64,000 nucleotides of DNA, from the NCBI GenBank assembly GCA_003254905.1, contig QANU01064415.1, positions 509,686-573,685 of the forward strand. The letters are read 5' to 3'. A model generated the notes under the pieces. The model was not told the DNA's origin. It saw nothing but the letters and a program-made list of their open reading frames with translations, and searched no databases. Source of the DNA: Nissolia schottii. Its lineage: Eukaryota; Streptophyta; Magnoliopsida; Fabales; Fabaceae. How positions within the stretch are numbered: the stretch's first letter is position 1; each line of letters begins with the position of its first letter. This document shows positions 13,502-26,798 of this stretch, piece after piece. The position numbers and the translations under genes were made by a program.

Positions 13502-15958
13502 CGAGAGAGAGAGCAGAAGCACATGCACACTAAGCGCGATGAGAGCGAAAATGGCGTCACGTTATTATTACATGTGCTGCGTGATTGCTTCACACAGAGT
13601 TCGAAAAGCTTAAAAGTTTTTTGCTCTGTTTTGTTTGCCCCTTTCTAACCCTTTTCTTCCTTTTACGGGCACACCTTAGGTCACGACAATAGCAACATTT
13701 TATATTTCATATATATTTTGACCCCAATGGTTTCTATTATCATTTTTTTCAGTCTAATTATTTATCGCAACTTGAGCAGTTGAGCTTATCTTATGCTTTC
13801 ATTTCTTACTACTGTTACAGATAAAAAGAAAATATTAACTCTTGTTATCTTATACTAGTGTTTGTTTTTTTAACACTGTGGTATGGTGGGATTCCATATG
13901 CAGTGGCCCATAATTTCAACACCGACACTACACCATGCGGGCACCATCTCATTAAATAAATTGCAATCTATCTTTTTCTGAATAGAAAAATCTTGTTCAT
14001 TTAGACATATATAAATATTTTTAGTAATGCGCTAATTTCTATTTATATCAAAAAATCTTCACAGATTCATATATATATATATATATATATAAACTATTCT
14101 TTCTTTTCTTTTCTTTTCTTTTCTTATTATCGCTTACTTCTTTTTCATTACATTCGTAACCTATTTTATTTAGCACCAAAAGATTAACTTATTTTATTTA
14201 TAAAAAAAAGGGGGGGTTTTGGGAGTTGTAACGTTTCTAGATTCAATCAAAGTTATGTGAAACCAACATCCCCGAAATCTGTCTTTGAACAGTAAACTTT
14301 TACCCAAAAAAAATGGTAGGTATCCTGCAAATGAATTGTTTCGTTCATGCACGAGAAAATGAAAACATTTAGAATAGAATAATATTTTATTTGACGTTAA
14401 ATAAATGTTCAACTTTTATTTTAATATTTTTATAAATTGTTATTCACTTTTTAAATTTATATAGTATTAATAACTTTTTTTCTTACTGTATATCTATTAA
14501 ATAAACTTAATAAGACTAGTAGATAAGAAAAAAAATATAATTAAAAGTATTAAATATGAGTAATTTTGTAAAGTAATATAATTTTAAATTATTTTCTTAA
14601 TGAGCATAACTCAAAGTTGTCAAATTTTTTTAATTTGGTTGCCCGTCTGGTTCCGAGACTTTGTTTTGACTAATCTAGATTGACCCAGGTTATACACCTG
14701 ATTGTGATGAGTGAGTTTTCCAATTATCTTTAAGCGATACCAAACCGTTTACCACTCAAACTAACTTCCGATGGTTCAAAGTTGACAATTGATTATGAGT
14801 ATACAAATTCCCAAATAAATAGCCTTAACCTAAAAATTTCAAAGTTAATTTCATATGCATGAATTTTTAAATAATATGAAAGAGGATTAAATGTCTTTAC
14901 TTATGTGATAAAATTTATTGAATGACAAGGTAAATAAATAAATTACACATTGTCAGTAAATTATAATTAAATTCTAAAAGAAAACATAATCCAAAGAGAG
15001 TTTTTTTTTCCTCAACCGCCAGTCAACCCACCATGCCTTTCATCTCCTTTGCTTTAGTTCGCGAGGTATACAAGTTCAACCTAATAAGTTGAAATTTTAA
15101 ATAAGTTAAAAATTTTAACTTGATCGACAAAAAATAACAAGTTGTCTGTCCTACCCATGGAGTTGGACACATTTTGCTATCCTTATATTTTGCTGTCCTT
15201 ACAAATTATAGAGTTGACGGAGAATTATGATAATTTATATTTTAACTCTCCCAAATTTTCTTTATATTCCATTAAACACTCTAACAAAGAGGACTAATTA
15301 TCTCTTCCTTTCTACAGTAAACTCCCAAACAAGAAAATAGCATAATCCTAATCATTCAATTTTATACTTGACCATTCCTTCCATTGTGAACATTATTTTT
15401 TTCTTCATCTTAAAATTCATAGAAACGTTCTTTTAAAATGAAAAATTTTAATTTAAAAAATAAAGTAAATATTTTTATTATTAAATCATCAAAATAAATT
15501 TCACTACTCACTTTAATAATTTAATAATTAAAACACTTGCTTTATCCTTTATCCTGTAAAGTAAAATATTTGCAATAGATTTTTAATCCCCCGGACAGGG
15601 CTTATGACTTGTGAAAACGAGCGCTACTTACATGGGCTTAAAGTTAACATTGGGCCATTTGAATATGCGTATTGTTGTGTCCTTCTGGAGCTACGATAGG
15701 AAGCCTCTAGCAAGGGCCATAAAGAAGAATTAATATTTATAAATATTACAACTAAAGTAAAAATAATTAATTTCGTATACTCCATTGAGCAATTTTATTT
15801 GGTACTTTTTTCAATCTGAAAAAAAAAAAAAATTTGATCCTCTCAAGTGGTTGCTGTGTGAGATCGGCGAAAAAGGAAGTAACTGTGTGAATTGATTACA
15901 AAATAATCTCAGTGGGAAATTGAATTTGAGAAGGAAGGAAGGGGAGAGGGTAAGATTC
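13258..15958. promoter_or_regulatory. Divergent intergenic region between TBC and PGP synthase genes
   Basis: This 2.7-kb spacer separates two genes transcribed away from each other, so it should hold both promoters. A (CT)n run at 13340-13368 lies just upstream of the TBC start and is GA-rich in the direction of that gene. A (GT)n(GA)n run covers about 13467-13514. (AT)n and TTTTC repeats lie at about 14067-14125. TGGGCT (15633) and TGGGCC (15651) resemble plant site II motifs about 300 bases before the PGP synthase start. Individual transcription starts cannot be placed. Confidence 0.5.
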
Positions 15959-18359
15959 ATGTCAGCCCTCAAACTCACCGCAACCGCCTATATCTACGTC
16001 CGCACAGCCACCGCTACCACCGCCGCTAAAATCAAACCCTTCTTAATGACCCAAAACAACAGTAGAAGAACCATCCGCCACCAATCTGGGCGGAGGATAG
16101 AACCCTGCGGCGACAACAAGATGCCTCCCCCCGCTCTAGGTCTCACTCACAGACCCCTCTCCTCTTCCTCCTCCTTCTCCCCCAATAACAAATCTGGGCT
16201 TTTTGGATGTTCAAGGCCCGGCCTCGTCGCACATTTGGGTTCCGATACCAAGGACACTAACGCCTCCAACGATGAGCCCGGGCCCGTGCCGCCAGAATCT
16301 GAGCCTTCCAAATTGCTTACGTTGCCCACCATTTTAACTCTAGGCCGCGTCGCCTCCGTCCCTCTTCTTGTTGCAAGTACTCGTTTCTCTTTAATTTCCT
16401 CCCTTCCGTTTCGTCGTTTGTATTTCGTGCTTCGTTGATTAATTTCTTTTTTATGATAATAATTATTATTATTTTGTTCAGCCTTCTATATGGATGGTTG
16501 GCGGGGAACTGCTGCTACTACCGCCATTTTCATCGCTGCGGCGGTTACGGATTGGCTCGATGGCTACATTGCTCGCAAGGTACGGAAATGTTTTCAGTTG
16601 AATATATTCTTTTTGGTTGTTGTTATAATTTTTAATTGTTCAAGTTAAATTCACTTTTTCTTGTATGAACTTGCAATGCAGATGAAGTTGAAATCTTCAT
16701 TTGGTGCATTTTTAGATCCAGTAGCAGACAAGGTACTTGGGGCCTTACCTTATGGATATACACTTTTGAAGTAAATTTTTTTTTTCTTTTTCTCTATGTA
16801 ACATGTGAGAGCTACCTTTGTTCTTTTTGTGAATATGATTTCTGCTGAATGCAGCTTATGGTTGCTGCCACATTAGTCTTATTATGTAGTAGACCTTTGG
16901 ATGCTGCTTTGTTTGGACAGGCACCGTGGCTTCTGCCGGTACCTGCAATTGCCATAATTGGCAGAGAGGTAATGCGTGCTTACTCTCCTGCATTTTCAAT
17001 TCCTGAGGCTTGCGTGCATCAATTTGAAACCTTTTGATCACATTCACAGGGAACCTAGCAATGGTCTTACTTGTGATCACCAAACTTATGCATCTTCATT
17101 GTGATATATTCCTTTTCCTTATCTTCACTGCTATTTATTCTATGGTGTTTTAGAATTAACTCCCATTACAACTAAACAATGAAGCTGAAGTTTCTTTTGA
17201 CTATCATGGAATGGGAACTATTGATGACCATATTTTTCATACCATGGAATAAATCGATGTGAAGTTTAGGTTAAATAATTAGGTTTCCTGAATACCATGC
17301 AAAGCCTATGCTTTATATTACATTTGAGTATTGTGATTGTGTGTGCGTGAAGAGGGAATTCAGATTTGGGATCTATTGTGGTTGAGAGACTTACCTATAG
17401 CCCTGGAGGATAGAAGCAGTAATGGTCTAATCATGTCCACCTTTTGTTGGTGGTATGTAAAAACTTGTAAATACTTTAGCATGTTGATTATGTATGTAAT
17501 TAATTGAAAACACGTCAAGAAAACACAAACCAAAGAAGCTTATTTGTTACCAAGAATCAAATTACTCGTATATCGCAATGCAAAATACCCATACTTTCAC
17601 CTGTCTTTTCTTTTCATTTGTAGGCATCGTATCTTGATTGATTTAGTGGTTCTTTATTAGTATTAAAATCAGATGTCTTACAATTTCCTCATGTTAAATA
17701 GATAACGATGTCTGCAGTCAGGGAATGGGCTGCTTCCCAGGATAGTAAGCTTTCAGAGGTTTGTTTTACCTCCTCTTTAGTTGAACGACTGTCTGATATT
17801 CCTACAAGTTTTGAGCTTCTGTAATGAAACTTTAAGTAATAGGCTGTTGCAGTAAATAACTTGGGGAAGTGGAAAACAGCAACACAGATGACAGCATTAA
17901 CCATCCTACTTGCTACCCGAGACTGGAGGTATTTGTTTTTCTTGCATTTCGAGGATGCACTATTATCATTAGATTCGTTATGAAAAGATTTTTTTTTTCT
18001 TTTTGAGAAGCTCATCCTTGAATGAGCTTAGATTTTAGTTAACTTATTGAAATAAATTACTTGAAAGGTTTAGAGATGCGTGCTTGATTTTATTATTTAA
18101 AGAAAATTTAGGCGTGAATTGGTTAGGAGTTGTGTCTCATTGTAAAACTAACTTGCACGTTAACCATTAATTTTGATCCCCTCACAATTTTAGTCGTATC
18201 CCTGCCATTTACTGATTGGATTTTTGCTGTCTTTTCAGTCACGGAGGAGCTGCCATTGTAGTAGGCTCTGGTGTTGCTTTGCTTTATACTTCAGCAGGCC
18301 TTGCCGTATGGTCGTTGGTTGTATATATGAAGAAAATATGGAAGGTGTTGATGAGGTAG
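15959..18359 (+). CDS. PGP1: Phosphatidylglycerophosphate synthase (CDP-alcohol phosphatidyltransferase)
   Basis: Seven exons give 314 residues: 15959-16376, 16482-16579, 16682-16732, 16855-16968, 17702-17758, 17843-17928, 18239-18359. The enzyme joins CDP-diacylglycerol and glycerol-3-phosphate to make phosphatidylglycerophosphate, precursor of thylakoid phosphatidylglycerol and mitochondrial cardiolipin. The complete catalytic signature D-x2-DG-x2-AR-x8-G-x3-D-x3-D is present: Asp163, Asp166, Gly167, Ala170, Arg171, Gly180, Asp184, Asp188. Several hydrophobic segments follow. The first ~110 residues are rich in Ser, Thr, Ala and Arg with few acids until ~95, as in an organelle transit peptide. 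The open frame extends 39 bases upstream to a TTG, but 15959 is the first ATG. The symbol follows Arabidopsis PGP1/PGP2; which paralogue is nearer is not decided. Confidence 0.93.
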
Positions 18360-19166
18360 CTGCGTGCCTGATGCTCTATGAACTCGCATACATCCACTTC
18401 TTTGGTGGATTCGATTCTTGCCAACATTTCTTGAATTGTTTGGTTACTAATATCACAGAAAGGAGGCTTCATATTTAGTGGCTGGCATATAAATGTAATT
18501 TATATTCTGCGCAATGTTATCTCCACAAAGCGCTGTTCCTGATCATTTATCTGCGTATCCCGTAACTGTACAGGGATAGCAGTGATTTTGAATCTCCTAA
18601 CTAACATTTGAAGAATTGAGAGTCAACGACCAAGGAAAATTCACATCAGGAATTTTTGTATGCTCGTAGTTCATGACCAATTGTTTTTTTCCTTGTTATA
18701 TTATTCAACGACATTTGAATACAAGATTTATATTTCAACTTTTACACATGATTAATGCTCACCTGCATCGCCATTTTACTAATTAGCATCTGGCAATTAT
18801 CAAATATGACTGAATTTCCGTGTGTACCGCACTGGTTATTTATTTAGGATTTCATTTGAATAGACCATATGATATGGCTGTATTCGATGTATTTCACTAC
18901 TACAAATGCTCAAACAATTTACTTGGCTCTGCCTCTCGGTAACTCAGTATTACAACTTAACATTCAAGATAATACTGGATAATGATCACGCAAGTGACCA
19001 CCGTAGATTCAGTATGTGGCATTTGGCTTGGCCATATTTATCGAAAGAAGCAACTTGATAGCCTATATTGACACTCCTAATTCGTACTCTGACACAAGAT
19101 TGGCCTATAGATAAGAATGGATAAAGGAAAACACAGCAATTTAGTGGCCTTGTGAATTCAGACTTT
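18360..19166. other. Convergent 3' region between PGP synthase and lambda GST
   Basis: The two genes face each other tail to tail, about 0.8 kb apart. The space should hold both 3' untranslated regions. No further gene or clear repeat was seen. Confidence 0.5.
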
Positions 19167-21340
19167 CTATGGCACCAGAAAGCGTTTCTTGTAACTTTCG
19201 ACAAGCTCCTTGGGATCATAGCGGGTTATTTTGTAGCCTTCAATGTTGTTCATTCCCTGTAGCAATAGTACAAAATTTAGTTCTTGAGTGAAGCTCAGAA
19301 TGCAAGCTTATGCAGTGCTGAACCTATGACCATCAATAAAGTGAGTATAACTCATGGTCAAACCCTATTTAACAAGTTAGATTAGAAAATGGTCCATCCC
19401 TGATTCCAGAACCATTATTGGCAATTTTCAAATCATAAAATGACCTCAATGCAATCATAGGGAACATCCATAAAGTAGTGTGTGGTAACCAATACTGATT
19501 CAGATCTGCTTCGTCAAAGACAATCTGAGACTCAATTTTCAACGTAGCTTCAATTCAATGAATTGCATGTTGAAAAAAGAATTGAAACAAAGGTAGTTAG
19601 ATTTTTATGCCCCCATAACATGAAAGACAGTCTCAATAATAATGACACACATAACCCAAGTATATACATGTTGTACGAATGCTCTACCTCAATCCATGCT
19701 GTCAGTTTAGGTCTGCCCAATTTAATATCATAATTTTTCACATCCATTAGAAATAGCTGAAATCTTTCAATGAAAGGAGCATATGCTATATCCACCTGAA
19801 GTTAACAGAAAATATTTGATTAGTTCAAAAAAAGATTGAAGATGAACAGGGTACACTATGCACTGTCATTACTACAAATCAAGGTAAGCATACTCACGAG
19901 ACTGAGTTGGCCAAGGAAGAAAGGTCCATCATCATACGTGGAAAGAGTAGTTTCGATGTAATCAAATGCAGTACCTGAAGCAATATAACTTGTTTACATA
20001 TGTTCATCAAATTAACATCATTCATCAATAAAGCAGGTGTTCGAGTGTTTCTTTACCGGCTTCCGCCGCATCTCCTTTAAATGAAGAAACAATGGTCTTG
20101 TAAAAGGTATCAGTGTAAGATAGCAACTCTTCACCGTACTCCATAGCAGGACCCTGGCTTATTAAACAGCAATTTTTGGTTTAGATTCTAGACCTGAAGA
20201 TAAATAACATGAGCGGAAAAAAAAATGTAGTATCTTACAGTAGGGAAAAGGGAGGGCCCTTCAAAGTGACTGTCAATATATTTCATCAGATCAAGACTCT
20301 CGCCCCTGACTTCTTTGTCGTGTTCCAAAGATGGAACCTGGATTTTGGATTGACATCAAAACATGACCTTTACAAAGTGGTACACTTAATTTATACAACA
20401 CACATATAAGAGACCGTAATAGGTGGCTTGGTTTCATATGACCTTGTTGGGTGGGTAGACTTTCTCCTTATACCAGGAAGGCCTATCTTTTAAATTAATT
20501 GGAACCAATTGTATCTTGTCCTGCAATCCCTGCTTCCGACCAATATCAGCATGAAGATGCTGTTATTACAGACTAAATTATGAAAACCAAACACCAATAT
20601 ATAAGTATGGTAACACTTAAACTGCTCCAAATGTTTCTTAAGCTTAACCTGGCTAAAGCAATGTGCCAAACAGTTACACACACATAAAGAGCACGAACCA
20701 TTTGAAAATGAATCAAGATAAGGTGAGGATATTCTTAACAACCTTACAGTTACGGGTGATCCATACACGTTGTGCATACGGGCAATTGTAGGCGATATAC
20801 AACCTTCAGCCACATGCCATGCCACACATCAATCAATAAATAAATGAACAAAAACTAAAAAAGAGATGTATCCCATTATCAGATTCAACCATGGCATTGT
20901 ATTTATACGCGCAATGAAACAAACATATAGAGTGCATACATAAAAAGAACCCCTTTTAAAACAAAAACTGACCTTGTAGATCCATCAAACAAGGAAGGTG
21001 GGGGTGACGTAGAAGTAAGGGGTGGTGGAAGAACTTGTTGCACCCTTCACACCAAAACAAGTCAGGTTTAGAAACAAGGCATAAAATTCGAACTAGACAG
21101 CAACTAAACCTAACAACAACATTACCCAGTTGTAGTTGCTGCCATAGCTGCTATTATTGGAAAGCCACACAAATCCCTTTTGATTTTTAGTGGGCGAAGA
21201 AGGTGAAGCTTATCATTATTAAGTGAATAGCCTAAATGGAAGTGAGTGATTGAAATGTTATGAGTGAAAGGAAGGTGTGGCCTTGAAGTAGTGGAAGTGG
21301 AACAGTGTCCTGATAACACACCAGTTGGTTGTACAGCCAT
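19167..21340 (-). CDS. GSTL2: Lambda-class glutathione transferase, plastid-type
   Basis: Nine exons give 301 residues, reading leftward: 21340-21126, 21044-20973, 20803-20743, 20529-20443, 20337-20239, 20153-20057, 19974-19898, 19795-19688, 19256-19167. The thioredoxin-fold domain holds YNCPYAQRVW with a catalytic-type Cys103 in place of the Ser or Tyr of classical GSTs. This is the hallmark of lambda enzymes, which act as thiol transferases and deglutathionylate small molecules such as flavonols. VPSLEHD and GESLDLMKYID form the glutathione-binding region. The C-terminal helical domain includes LLSYTDTFYKTIVSSFKGD and SLVDIAYAPFIERFQ. The first ~70 residues are hydroxylated and basic, fitting a plastid transit peptide. 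A second in-frame ATG (MAATTTG) near residue 66 could yield a cytosolic form. The symbol is by analogy to At3g55040. Confidence 0.9.
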
Positions 21341-22380
21341 TCAAAGCAAACACTGAAATCTCTGAACCGAAGAAGCTCAATGTCAGTTGTCATATGATGA
21401 TGATATCAACGTGAACATGTGCCACTATCTCAATCACCCGTTGCTGGAGATGAGATTCATAAACTGGGTTGGGCCATTTTCAATCGGGCCGACATGATTT
21501 ATTTAAATACTATTATTAATTAGATCATGGCCTCAAAAAAAAATTAAAATTTACATGTCATTTTTTATACAAAATTTTATTTAAAATTAGTTATCGTTGG
21601 ATTAGATTAAGATATCAATTATTTATTTAATTATACTTCTATTTATCCTAAATTCTCTATTATTGTATTAATTGCATTATAATTTTTCATAACATTTATG
21701 AAAAGGTAATTTAGTCTAAACACTTAATATTTTTTTAGTGTGTGCAAATTAATTTATATCTTAATGTGTATATTTGTCAAAAATAACAAATAATATTAGA
21801 CAGAGAGAATAAGTTTTAAATTTTTTTTATTTATGTAATGTTTTTCTTTAGAATAAATAACCAATATATTCACAACAGTTTTATTTTAACATCATTTTAA
21901 TCTTGATTTTATTTTGTTTTGACATTAATGATACAAGTTTGGAATAAGATTTTACTCCTAAGCCCCTAAATTGGGAGGGAACAAAATTATTGCCATTCTT
22001 ACTAATATGAAATTTGAATACTTTACACTGTTGGTAGCAATTTAGTTTATGTACTCAGAGTTAAGACAAATCAAAGGTCTTGCACTGTTCTAGTTGTTGT
22101 TATAATGAGAATGGCGATGTATGCAAGTTTCTCAAAGAACTTATCTGTTAGGTTCAGCTTCAACTGTAACATCTTGTATGGAATTATTAGTAAGAGGAGA
22201 GAACCAAATATGGCACATAAAAATCTTAATGGAAAATGAAACATACGAGTGAGAAGAAATTCCTTCTTGAGTCTAATATTTTATCCCAGGGGAGGGGGAA
22301 ATTTTACATTTTTTTTTGCATACAAACTTGAGATGGTGGCTGGCTTCAAGTGATCATATACAAATACAAAAACTGATGAA
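21341..22380. other. Intergenic region between lambda GST and PP2C
   Basis: Upstream DNA of the GST gene, with a site II-like TTGGGCCA at 21469-21476, grades into AT-rich sequence. The last ~150 bases are probably the 3' untranslated region of the PP2C gene. No gene was recognised. Confidence 0.45.
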
Positions 22381-24763
22381 CTAGCCTTCTACAATACCAA
22401 TAGTACGAACACCACCACCTCCTCTGATCGAAATCATGGGCCCTTGTGAAGTACTACCGCGGCTGATTAAATGCGAATCGAGAAACAAAACTATAACTGT
22501 GATGTCATCATGGAAATGTCTCCTCACCCCTCTGTCAATCTTCTGCAAATCTGAGAGTCTCATTTCTCTCTTCTTTGCAGCTTCACAAAGTGCCATTTTG
22601 ATTAGTTTCTTTGCTATTCCCTGCAGTAAACATGTTTCAGTAAGGGCTTACGAAGACCTCAACAGAATGAAAGCATTAGTTGAAGTGGCAGAAACACAAA
22701 AGAAACTCAACTAGATTAGAAATCCTACATTACGTGGACGGTTCTGGACAATGTCAACCGCTTCTTCGCTGCTCAAGTGCTCCCATAACCCATCTGAAGC
22801 AAATATAAGGAATTGATCTTGCGGGTTGAGTTTCTGTACTAGTACTGCTGGTTCAGCTTTAAGGATTGGCTGCTCAAAGGGTTGAGGGAGTCTAAATTTT
22901 GGCAACAGTGGTGCTTTGTTAAACTCTGCCTTTTTTAGATAGGCATCACCAATGGATCTTGAAATCTACAATACAAATAACACAATCCGTCAGCACTACT
23001 CTACAGTTTTATCATAATAAGAAGAAGAATTACAAGTAAACCACACAACTTTGTTCCGACTAAAGTTTCCTGGTAGGAACCACAATCACACTAAAATTTC
23101 TTTCTACCTATTTGCAGGCCATTCACAAAATTGGCTACACTCCTCAAACTCCATCCTGGTTCATGATCTCCTAAAATTGGCTCCTAGTTGTGTATATCTG
23201 ATGCCATAACCTGCCACTGTAGCTACTTAAGAATTTAGCGAATGCCGGCTTGTATTCAGATGCATTATGCTTTCTAGTACCTATATTTTTATTCAGATGC
23301 ATTATGCAACTATTGTCATACGGACCACAATAAAGGAACATTATAAGAGAATTGAATAAAATTATGAAAAAGATCAACTGTTATCCAAAGAAGAGCAAGA
23401 CATCGACGGAGTGGAAAAGACTGCATGAATTCAGAAAGGAATCATAATATTCAGAATCAGAAGCAACTTAACACAGGTGTTGAATGTGTGCGCGTTTGTA
23501 TGTGTATCATAGAAGAAAAAAACAAAATGAAACTTGAGACAAAGCTTAAAAAATTCACCTGAATCAGACCCTTCACACGCCAGACCTTGTGCTTCATAAC
23601 TACAATCTGTGGATCATCAGGATGCAATGAACGCAACTCATCTCTGACAGATTCGAAGCTAGCATTGTGCTCAGAGGATAACTGAACAGCTTTAATCTCC
23701 TTTGTAGCCTCATCCGCCCTACCTAACACTGCTCTAGAGTCTCCTGCATTCGCAATATAGAGCACCCCGCTACATATTATGCCTACCAAACAGCAAGATC
23801 CAACCGATGCTAACTGTGGCTTGTGTAGCCACTGCTTTCTTACTACAGAAAGAAATTCTTCTTCTGTTGCCAAGAATGCTTTATTGATAACATCAGCTGA
23901 CATTCCCTGATTCTCTGAAGTAAATTCTACATTAAGAACAGCCAATATATCAGTAAAACATATTGACTACTGCCGAGAACTAGGTAGCTCAAGTGACATC
24001 TCCCTTGGTCCGGGGGCCAAGGGGTGAGTTCAAGGAGCCATGTTCAACTCTTTAGGAGGACCTATAATGTGTTTGACCAACCCCACTATCTATTTTTTAA
24101 TAAAAAACATATTGACACCTACAAAAGTCATTATGGATGAAGACAAAACAACTCTAATTAACAAAAAAATTCCCTTTGTAAGTTTGTTTAACTTGTTTTT
24201 CTCTTATTTTTTAGGCATTACAATCCATGTTAACTGAAATAAAAACCATTCTAAAACCCATCACAATCCTTGAAGTTATGAGTCGGTTGGTATTCCTATG
24301 TTATGCTATCTCCCACAACCTCAAAAGAAAACCCAACTCCAAACCACCAGTGTTGCACTTGCACACACCACAAAAGTTCAAAATTTATCTGCAAAAGAGT
24401 GAATTATGCTGCAGAGGGAAGACTGAAGAACAACTTACTCTTGACATTTTTAAATAGGTGGTCGTTTATAAACCGGGCAGCTTCTGGACCTCCATGACCA
24501 TCATATATGCCAACAAAAGTTCCATGAGGACTAGTCGCAAGTGAGCTCATGGGGCCTGATTCAAGTTGGCTTTGATCCTCCAACAAATTGTTTGCTTGAA
24601 TAACTGCCATCGAGAACTCGCCATTCACATGTCTTCCTGCATCTTTATACCAAAGCAGACCGTTGAAACGACCATTTGCATCCCCATTCCTACCAGAATT
24701 CTCCCCCACATTAGATGGTCTCCAACAAGGTGACACAATTCGCCTAAATGTAGCTGTTACCAT
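22381..24763 (-). CDS. Protein phosphatase 2C, clade D-like
   Basis: Four exons give 389 residues, reading leftward: 24763-24439, 23926-23559, 22965-22729, 22620-22381. The product is a metal-dependent Ser/Thr phosphatase. The metal-binding motif [10 protein letters not shown] carries Asp88 and Gly89. [33 protein letters not shown] (Asp289) and the C-terminal [12 protein letters not shown] (Asp348, Asp349) are all present, so the active site looks intact. The N-terminal stretch (residues 40-80: [32 protein letters not shown]) is typical of plant clade D PP2Cs. These include plasma-membrane H+-ATPase regulators acting with SAUR proteins; that role is family knowledge, not shown here. The frame runs upstream of 24763 to a GTG; 24763 is the first ATG. 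The family match, from memory, is At3g55050. Confidence 0.93.
23981..24240 (+). repeat. Possible tRNA-derived SINE in PP2C intron
   Basis: TAGCTCAAGTGACA (from about 23985) resembles an A box, and GTGAGTTCAAGGAGCC (24024-24039) a B box, with spacing close to that of a tRNA head. An AT-rich body follows. Target duplications and a clean 3' end were not found, so extent and identity are tentative. It lies in the first PP2C intron, antisense to the gene. Confidence 0.35.
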
Positions 24764-26798
24764 CCCTTTACATAGTCTCACCCACACAGCACATCAACAA
24801 ATTAATCATCAAAATAAAAATAAAAAAAACATAAAATGACAAATATATGGAAAAGGGCCTACTTTCCTATCTATACCAACAACTACGTAACTGAACCCAA
24901 GTCACAAGCTCCAGAAATCAAATGCCTATTAATCAATACTGACACCATAATATGTCAAAAGTGGAAACCATCAAAGACGTTATTTCCAATGTCCAAAACC
25001 TGCGCAAGGATTCGAGATCAGAATCAATACAAACAGAGACCCCCATCTTTAACTATCTATATCAGTCAGATCATAAATCCACACAATGTGTGTGGGTTTC
25101 TATTCAATCATTGTGTAATTGAAACAACAGAACCAAGTGAAATTGCAGAAACAAGACTCTAAACCAATAAACACGTGATTAATTTTGACATCACAGAAAG
25201 GAACTCAATAGGACATCACATGTGAAACCCCAAAAATAAAAGTCTAGGAGACTAGGACAGATATTTTTTGTTCATCGTACCTTAAATAGATAGATGCATA
25301 CGTCCGCGTATTTAGTATTTTGCTCTATGCATTAAAAACACAAGCTTTTGGAACAACCCATGCCACACAGATGATGGTTAAGGTTGATGCCTTTGGTTTT
25401 GTGGATTTGGGAAAATTATGGTGTTGTGGTTTCTCCCTCTGTCTATTTCTCCTTAACGTTCCTTGTAGCAAATAAAAAGGGGGGAATTAAATTCAGAACA
25501 AAAACAAAACAAAATGACTAGGTTTGTTTGAAACCCGTGGTGGTAGGGGGTGGATTTCCACAAGGGCTTTTTGGCTTTTGGGGTTGGTTGGCAGTTTTGG
25601 TTTTCTATTCTTAATTTTTTTAATTTTTATTGCCGTGGTGGGGTGTGTGTGTGTGTTGTGGGGGAGGGGGGGGGGGGTTGACTTCGAACTCCAACTAACC
25701 CACCATTTTGGGCAACTTTTCCTCCTCTTCTTCCCCTTTCTCCTTAAAATAGTGCATGCATTGAAACCACCTCTCCTTATCACACAATGTAAAACAAACC
25801 AACCCAGTTTGTCCTCAAATCTCACTCTCCTTTGCAATTTCTATTTTTGTATATATCTTGGACTGGAACAACAACCCATGAACAAGTTTTTTTTTGTCTT
25901 GAGGAGGTTAATAAAGGGTTAGTTTTGTCATGTTCTTTTATACATGCATGTAAAAAAACAAACAAACTGCAACACACTATTTTTAGAAGATATTCAGTAA
26001 TACTCGTAAAAGAATTCCAAAATTGGTTCGTGTAGATAAGTTATGCATTTGGATAAGTTATCACCGGTGATCTGAAGCAATATACATATCATTTGTATCC
26101 AATAACCTTTATGATAAATTAATGTGTTAACTGATAAATGCTAAATGTACGCTTGATTGTTAATTACATGCATACCTTGCTATTAAGAGCCAAAGGGATA
26201 GAAGTGTTTCCATTTCAAAATACTAAGAGGATTGCTGCACTAAATGGAATTGCAATAAAATTCATTGTAATTGGCAATAGAACTGTAATCCGTCATCACT
26301 ACAAAGTATGAACACAACAATTGCAATAAAACTTAGTGTAATTATGGCAGCTTTCATTGATCTTGCACCTCTTGACTGCCCTTGCTTGTGCCATAAGCTT
26401 AAGAGGAAATAGAGCTGCGTACCCAACCCAACCCTCATAACTTTTTTGTACCTTAAGAAATGTTACATATTATCTTCAAAAAAAGAAAAAGACAGCGACA
26501 AATTAGCATCTTGAATTAAAGGTTTAAATCTCTTATTACAAAAAAACTATAAATTCAAAAAACAAAGAAATAATCATATTTTAAACTTAAATTTAACTTA
26601 TAGTGATCTTATTGTCCGAATCAATCTGAACTAATGGAACTTATTTGGTTTAAATAATTAAATTTGTCGGTAAATCTAATGACACTCCTACTACAACTTG
26701 CTATTATGCAAGATTAGCGACGCATTATGTTATATTTAGTCTATAAATTTCTTGTTTTGTCGTTCTTGTTTTATTTTCTTGTCTACAATTTCTCACTA
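24764..26798. other. Upstream region of PP2C and AT-rich spacer
   Basis: Sequence immediately right of 24763 should include the PP2C leader and promoter. A G-rich patch with a run of about 12 G lies near 25667-25678 beside a short (GT)n. Open frames at 25493-25922 exist on both strands over this low-complexity G/T patch and are not credible genes. The rest is AT-rich with no recognised gene. Confidence 0.5.

Noticed and set aside
25493..25922. Overlapping open frames of 114 and 132 codons on opposite strands
   Set aside because: They span G-run and GT-repeat low-complexity DNA in the PP2C upstream region. Translations are Pro/Thr/Lys or Phe/Leu-rich with no family match.
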